Positions 59,753 through 64,000 of a DNA stretch of 64,000 nucleotides are shown here, in pieces. The stretch's first letter is position 1; each line of letters starts with the position of its first letter. This DNA is from Crambe crambe (Eukaryota; Porifera; Demospongiae; Poecilosclerida; Crambeidae), in the NCBI GenBank assembly GCA_963924555.1, contig OZ004598.1, positions 930,001 through 994,000 of the forward strand. The letters run 5' to 3'. A model generated the notes under the pieces. It saw only the letters and a list, made by a program, of their open reading frames with translations, was not told where the DNA came from and searched no databases. The translations under genes were made by a program, and so were the position numbers.

Positions 59753-60610
59753 ATGAAGACACCTGCATCATCCAGAAACATGGTCAAGACATGCAAGATC
59801 ACTTGGGTGCTTCTTGATCTTGGCTGTGGCACTGCAAAGACCATTATGTCTGTATGTGATGCATGGTTTGCAGTTATAGCTAGCTAGTGTAAAGTTGCCC
59901 TGTTATTTCCCATAATGACTCTAATTTAAAGCACTAGCTACTGGGAAAAGAATGAGGATGTAATGTGGAATTAACATGAATTTTGATGTAAGATGAATCA
60001 CCACTTAATTGACAGAGAAAACCCTTGCATAGAAGAGTTCAAATTGCAAGGATGACATTCTTGGATGTTGTATACCTACTTGTATTAGCTAGCTATAACA
60101 AAGTCTAGTGAGCCACAATTATTTGGAGAGGAAAGAAGCAGAGAGTGAAAATTAAGCTTGAATAGTATAGCCTGAACAAGGAAACTAAGACGTAGCTTCC
60201 CATAGAAACTTCAGAGTGGCCTAGCTATACTCCAATTTTTTTTCAAGTGACATATGACTTGTTGTAGCTATCCAGAAGACTTTCTATATCAATTCAGACC
60301 ACTTGAATTGATTATAGATTTGATTATCACCCATGCTGCTCCACATGGTAGTGTTGTTGTTGTTGTTGTTGTTTTTAATTGGAGGATAAGGGATGCTCAG
60401 ATCAGATCCAGTGATGTGATAATCACCCCTGATGATGTTTGTTGAAACCATCAAGACCTCGGCTACTTTTCCAAAATTCTCGCAGATCTTATTACTCCTG
60501 AGGGAAGAGTGGTTGCTATCGATCCAGTTGTAGAGTGCTTCAATCTGGCCGAAAATATGTACACTGTTGATAACTTCAAGGGAAGGCTGAAGACATTCCA
60601 GGAACATTAA
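59753..60610 (+). pseudogene. Methyltransferase-like fragments (class I SAM motif), probably a broken gene
   Basis: Bases 59753-59851 can encode a short exon ending with LLDLGCGTAKTIMS, a good match to SAM-binding motif I, followed by a strong donor (GTATGT). Bases about 60457-60610 encode GYFSKILADLITPEGRVVAIDP and then NLAENMY before a stop. That is what normally follows motif I in class I methyltransferases. The two pieces lie in the right order, but I could not find an acceptor that joins them in frame, and the stop comes far too early. A decayed gene or a gene with exons I missed are both possible. Confidence 0.35.
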
Positions 60611-61303
60611 TTACATACTTCACTGGTGCCTTAAGTTTTCAAGAAAAGACGAGGCAAGTTTCATTCTAAATAAGGGTCAGCAAAATATTCAGTCATAAAT
60701 TCTTCAGCAGTTTCTGGAACGATTACCACCATGTTCTTCAGATGAGTCCCTGAACATTGCCTCAGCATGACTTCGAGAAAACCTGCTTAGCTAAAAATAA
60801 GACATGCAAGATATATCCAGTGAGTCTCATAGAATTTTATAAAATACACACATGAGGTGATTTTGATGACACACATTTTAATTCTAAACTGAGCTATGAG
60901 AGAATACTGTGGAGAATTGAAGGGGTATTTGCTCCCTCACTGCACTGTGTCCTGATAAAGGTGGATGCCCACTAACTGCTGAACTTTAGATTAGGCCAGT
61001 GTTAATGACATTCATGTTTCTAGTCAGGATTTTTCCTCAACCATGTGGGAGGGCGGTAGTTATTATACCATTATTATCCATGTCATTTTCTAGCCACAAA
61101 ATCATCATAAGTACTGTACAAGCACTTTTTAGGTCTGAAGCTGTTCAGCTGATAGCTAGCTGTACAGTGGATTGCAGGTTGGTTGAGGGAGAGATTTTGA
61201 TTGACATAGCTACATTGCACTAGCCATTATTCTGAACAATGGCTAGTGGCCTCTTTCGTAAACAAGCAAAGTCTTCTCAACTTGCATAATTAATGTATTT
61301 GGA

Positions 61304-61576
61304 GTGGTGCAATGTGGGCGGTTGACAAGAAATATGAATATCATTAACACTGGCCTTGATGATCCACCACACTTTACCTACAATCCCACTGCATGTGGTT
61401 ACCACCAAGGTACAATCTGTTATTCAATGGAACTTCAAGATGTGATGCTTGTTACAGATCACCCTATAGATAATAATACTTATTCCACCTCACTACAGCT
61501 GCTACAAGCTGCATACAGGGCCAACATATATAGCCTATTACCCAGGCCTTTTCTGGGGGCTAGGCTAACATACTGA
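61304..61576 (+). other. Unrecognised 90-codon open frame
   Basis: It encodes a fairly hydrophilic stretch (DDPPHFTYNPTACGYHQGTI, then LQLLQAAYRANIYSL). Composition looks more like protein than the surrounding DNA. No family was recognised and no splice partners were identified. It might belong with the methyltransferase-like fragments upstream. Confidence 0.2.
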
Positions 61577-61786
61577 ATCCACAATAAGAAACTGGTTGCC
61601 TTCATTTTAGCTAATTGCTTAAAGAAAAGTCTACAATGGAGCTTATGTAGAGAGTGGGAGGCAATGGCAGAGCAGGCTAGTCAGCTTTCAACCTGACTAC
61701 TTTTTTTTTTTTTTTTTTCACTCTGAATGTTTCTGTTTTTTTGTTATTGTTGTTATTATTTCCAATGCACATACACATACTAGCTA

Positions 61787-61830
<44 letters not shown>

Positions 61831-62703
61831 CAGAATAACTGTAATCTGGGGGGGGGGGATGCCCCCAGACCCCTAGATGATGCATTATGTTGTATAATAC
61901 CTGACCACAGCACTTCATTTTGTCACTCTGATCCTGAGAAGGGGGAGTGAACTTCTTGATAGCAGCTGCTATAGCTATAGCTATAATGGCAAAAGGCACC
62001 ACACGAAATAGCTAGCTACTGCCATTTTGTGGTGTAATAAACCAGCAATAAACAAATCTATCTAGTAGCTGCATGGTATAAAATTGGGCAAGTGCAGTGC
62101 TTGAATTAGCCTAGCTTATAAAGCTAACTTTCTAATGATGGATTGCCACCTCTTGGATGATAGGACTAGTGATTCCGGAAGCTAGACCTGCCCACATACT
62201 AGATAGGGCTCTTGGAATTTAGCCACAAGTTTACTAAAGACTTCTCATAAAGGCAGAAAAACTGAAGATATAGCTAGCTAGATTTCCCACGTATACCATG
62301 TCTCTGACCGCAGGAAATTCCAGTTGAGCATGTTACCAGGTCCATGCAAAGCCTTCTCACTGCCCTGGGAGTCAAAGTTCAAAGGATAAATCAATAAGGT
62401 GGTGTCTAGATGGCTCATGCTAGTTATTATTTGCTTTTCAGCTGAAGGCAAAACAGGATAATGAGTAAAAGAGCTTGTTGGCAGCCAAATAAGGAAGCAA
62501 TGGGAATCATTAGAAGGCCCCATTCAAGTTGATCCCAGCCTCTGCACTGAGATCACTGAAGAAACGGGATATAGCTACCTAAACATTGTAGCTACACACA
62601 CTAAAATGTTCCAACATAGATGTGCAATGTAGACTAAAATATAGTCCCTACAAGTGTGCAATGTACACTTTAGCCCTACTAGTCTTCTGTGCAGATAGTG
62701 GCC
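61577..62703. other. Intergenic DNA with homopolymer tracts
   Basis: A poly-T run (61701-61719), a poly-C run of about 39 bases (61790-61828) and a poly-G run (61849-61858) form a hairpin-like region. The rest is AT-rich with AGCTAGCT strings and no credible gene. Confidence 0.55.
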
Positions 62704-63531
62704 TAGTCTGGCGTCGCCAGCCCTGCTTTTAGGTAGAGCAGGACCACCACAAGCTACACAAAAATCTGACTCCATCAGGCCCGTAGCCAGAGTTTTTGAA
62801 GAGGGGGTTCTAAAGTTATCCGCGCGTAAGCGCGGAAAATTTTTTGGCATGACCACGCCCACTTTCCTATAACCACACCCTTTTTGATAACCGATTTATA
62901 AAAAAACAATGACTTAGCAGCTGCAATGCAGCATATGAAGGCAGGGAAAGTATGAAGATGAGTAAATGATGAAGATGGTACATGATCTGCTAGCTACCTG
63001 TACAGTTTTTTGTACAGTTTTTACAGCAAGATTTATTCATAGTCTCAGGCACTAAGCCACTAACTGCTCAGTAGGGCTGGGTTATACGTAAAACTGACCT
63101 TTTCTGGACAAAAATAATAAGCGGCTTTGCCTCACTCGTTTCTCTCTGCTCGCTTCGAGCTCACGATCGATCGATCACTCACGAACGCGCGTACGCGCAT
63201 AGCGCGCGATCGCGCTTAAAACATTTTAAAATTCATTTTGAAAAGGTGGTTCGACCGAACCACCCGAACCACCCCTGGCTACGCCCATGTCCATACAACT
63301 CCAAAGAAACAACTGCGACTTTTCCCCGCTGGCGCCAAGTTACAGAAAATTAAAAGATTTCGAAATACCCACGTGTGCATGAAATTATTCAACACGCATG
63401 TTTATTGCAATTTTTAATTATTTCGATAGAGCGCGCGGGCGACACAAGTAGTTGATGCTAGCGCTCCCAGACCACTTTTCTTCCCCGTCCCCCCAAAAAA
63501 GAAGAAAAGCTGGGCTGGCGACGCCAGACTA
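62704..63531. mobile_element. DNA transposon remnant with TAGTCTGGCGTCGCCAGCCC ends, 9-base duplication
   Basis: The left end TAGTCTGGCGTCGCCAGCCC is matched exactly by the complement at the right end. ATAGTGGCC flanks both sides (62695-62703 and 63532-63540). A 9-base duplication is usual for Mutator-like elements, but there is no transposase here to confirm it. The interior has CG-rich strings (GCGCGTACGCGCATAGCGCG) and a nested element. Confidence 0.8.
62776..63289. mobile_element. Nested MITE with GGCGTAGCCAG-type ends and 5-base duplication TCCAT
   Basis: The left end is CAGGCCCGTAGCCAG and the right end, complemented, is CATGGGCGTAGCCAG. TCCAT flanks both (62771-62775, 63290-63294). 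It lies inside the element 62704-63531, so it inserted later. Shares an internal segment with 43408-43917. Confidence 0.8.
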
Positions 63532-63540
63532 ATAGTGGCC

Positions 63541-64000
63541 CAAGAGGAAGTGCACTGTCGGCATGCAGGTGCTTTACACTGGCTAATAGTGGGTCCATGA
63601 TAGATACTAAGTCAAAGTACCGGCAGAATCCCACCCAAGTCAAGATTCCCATCATTCACTTGAAAGCATATTAGCTAGTTCCCCTTCTTGTAGCTACATA
63701 ATTGGGCAGTTACTGATGATGTCATTCTACACAAAGCATGGGAAATATATGAGGAAGCTATGATTTTGAATCAACTCATATGTATAATACATTACTGCAG
63801 ATATTATGGTTTCTCTAATTGACTGATGAAGGAAGTATCACTATGACGAATTGGGAAGTTACTGGTATAGTCAGTTTTGTTGATGTAATTAATTTACACC
63901 ACATTGCATTCTACTTCTTTCAGAGAGTATCAGGTTATCATTGGGCATGCATGGGCATGATACGTAGCAATGTAGCTAATTAGAATGGGAAGTTATTTTG
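63541..64000. other. Right edge, nothing recognised
   Basis: AT-rich sequence with short open frames only. No repeat ends or splice-supported coding sequence were seen. Confidence 0.5.

Noticed and set aside
61677..62002. Poly-Gly and poly-Pro open frames
   Set aside because: Produced by poly-C and poly-G runs.

Overview
The window looks like nuclear DNA of a demosponge, probably Amphimedon or a close relative. It is AT-rich, has many 55-100 base introns, is dense in palindromic MITEs, and carries metazoan housekeeping genes beside sponge-type multi-domain surface proteins. The organism is an inference; the gene structures were read from the sequence. Where exons are listed, splice sites and phases were checked by hand and the summed exon lengths divide by three.

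Layout: (1) 1-2136, the 3' part of a Ty3/gypsy-like LTR retrotransposon ending in a 196-base LTR. (2) 2137-24130, minus strand: a tandem array of seven related units encoding small type I membrane proteins. Each unit is built from a tiny start exon, a signal-peptide exon, one or two approximately 190-residue Cys-containing ectodomain exons with a Thr/Pro stalk, and one exon with the membrane helix and a Tyr-rich tail. All internal exons are phase 1-1, so units with two, one or no ectodomains stay in frame. Three units read open (3, 4, 7). Four are damaged (1, 2, 5, 6), although unit 5 would be open if its broken exon were skipped. MITEs have repeatedly invaded the array. (3) 25428-40093: a compact block of three conserved genes. 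These are NSUN2 (+, its N-terminal exons not found), NDUFS3 (-, complete, 263 aa) and FCP1/CTDP1 (+, complete, 975 aa). NSUN2 and NDUFS3 converge 109 bases apart; NDUFS3 and FCP1 diverge from a 334-base gap. (4) 41564-56043 (+): a 35-exon Skeletor-like gene that reads as one open frame of 1568 codons, with order DM13-DOMON-cupredoxin / DM13 / DM13-DOMON-cupredoxin / Cys-rich tail. (5) 56585-58765 (-): an intronless gene for a leucine-rich-repeat ectodomain, one membrane helix, a protein kinase domain and a C-terminal KEN (IRE1/RNase L-type) nuclease domain. (6) 58766-64000: repeat-rich DNA with methyltransferase-like gene fragments and nested DNA transposons.

The most novel items are the LRR-TM-kinase-KEN protein and the modular receptor array. 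The receptor tails carry YxxM-type motifs, and one unit has lost its ectodomain and gained a new start codon. Both look like sponge-specific sensing systems, but that function is inference.
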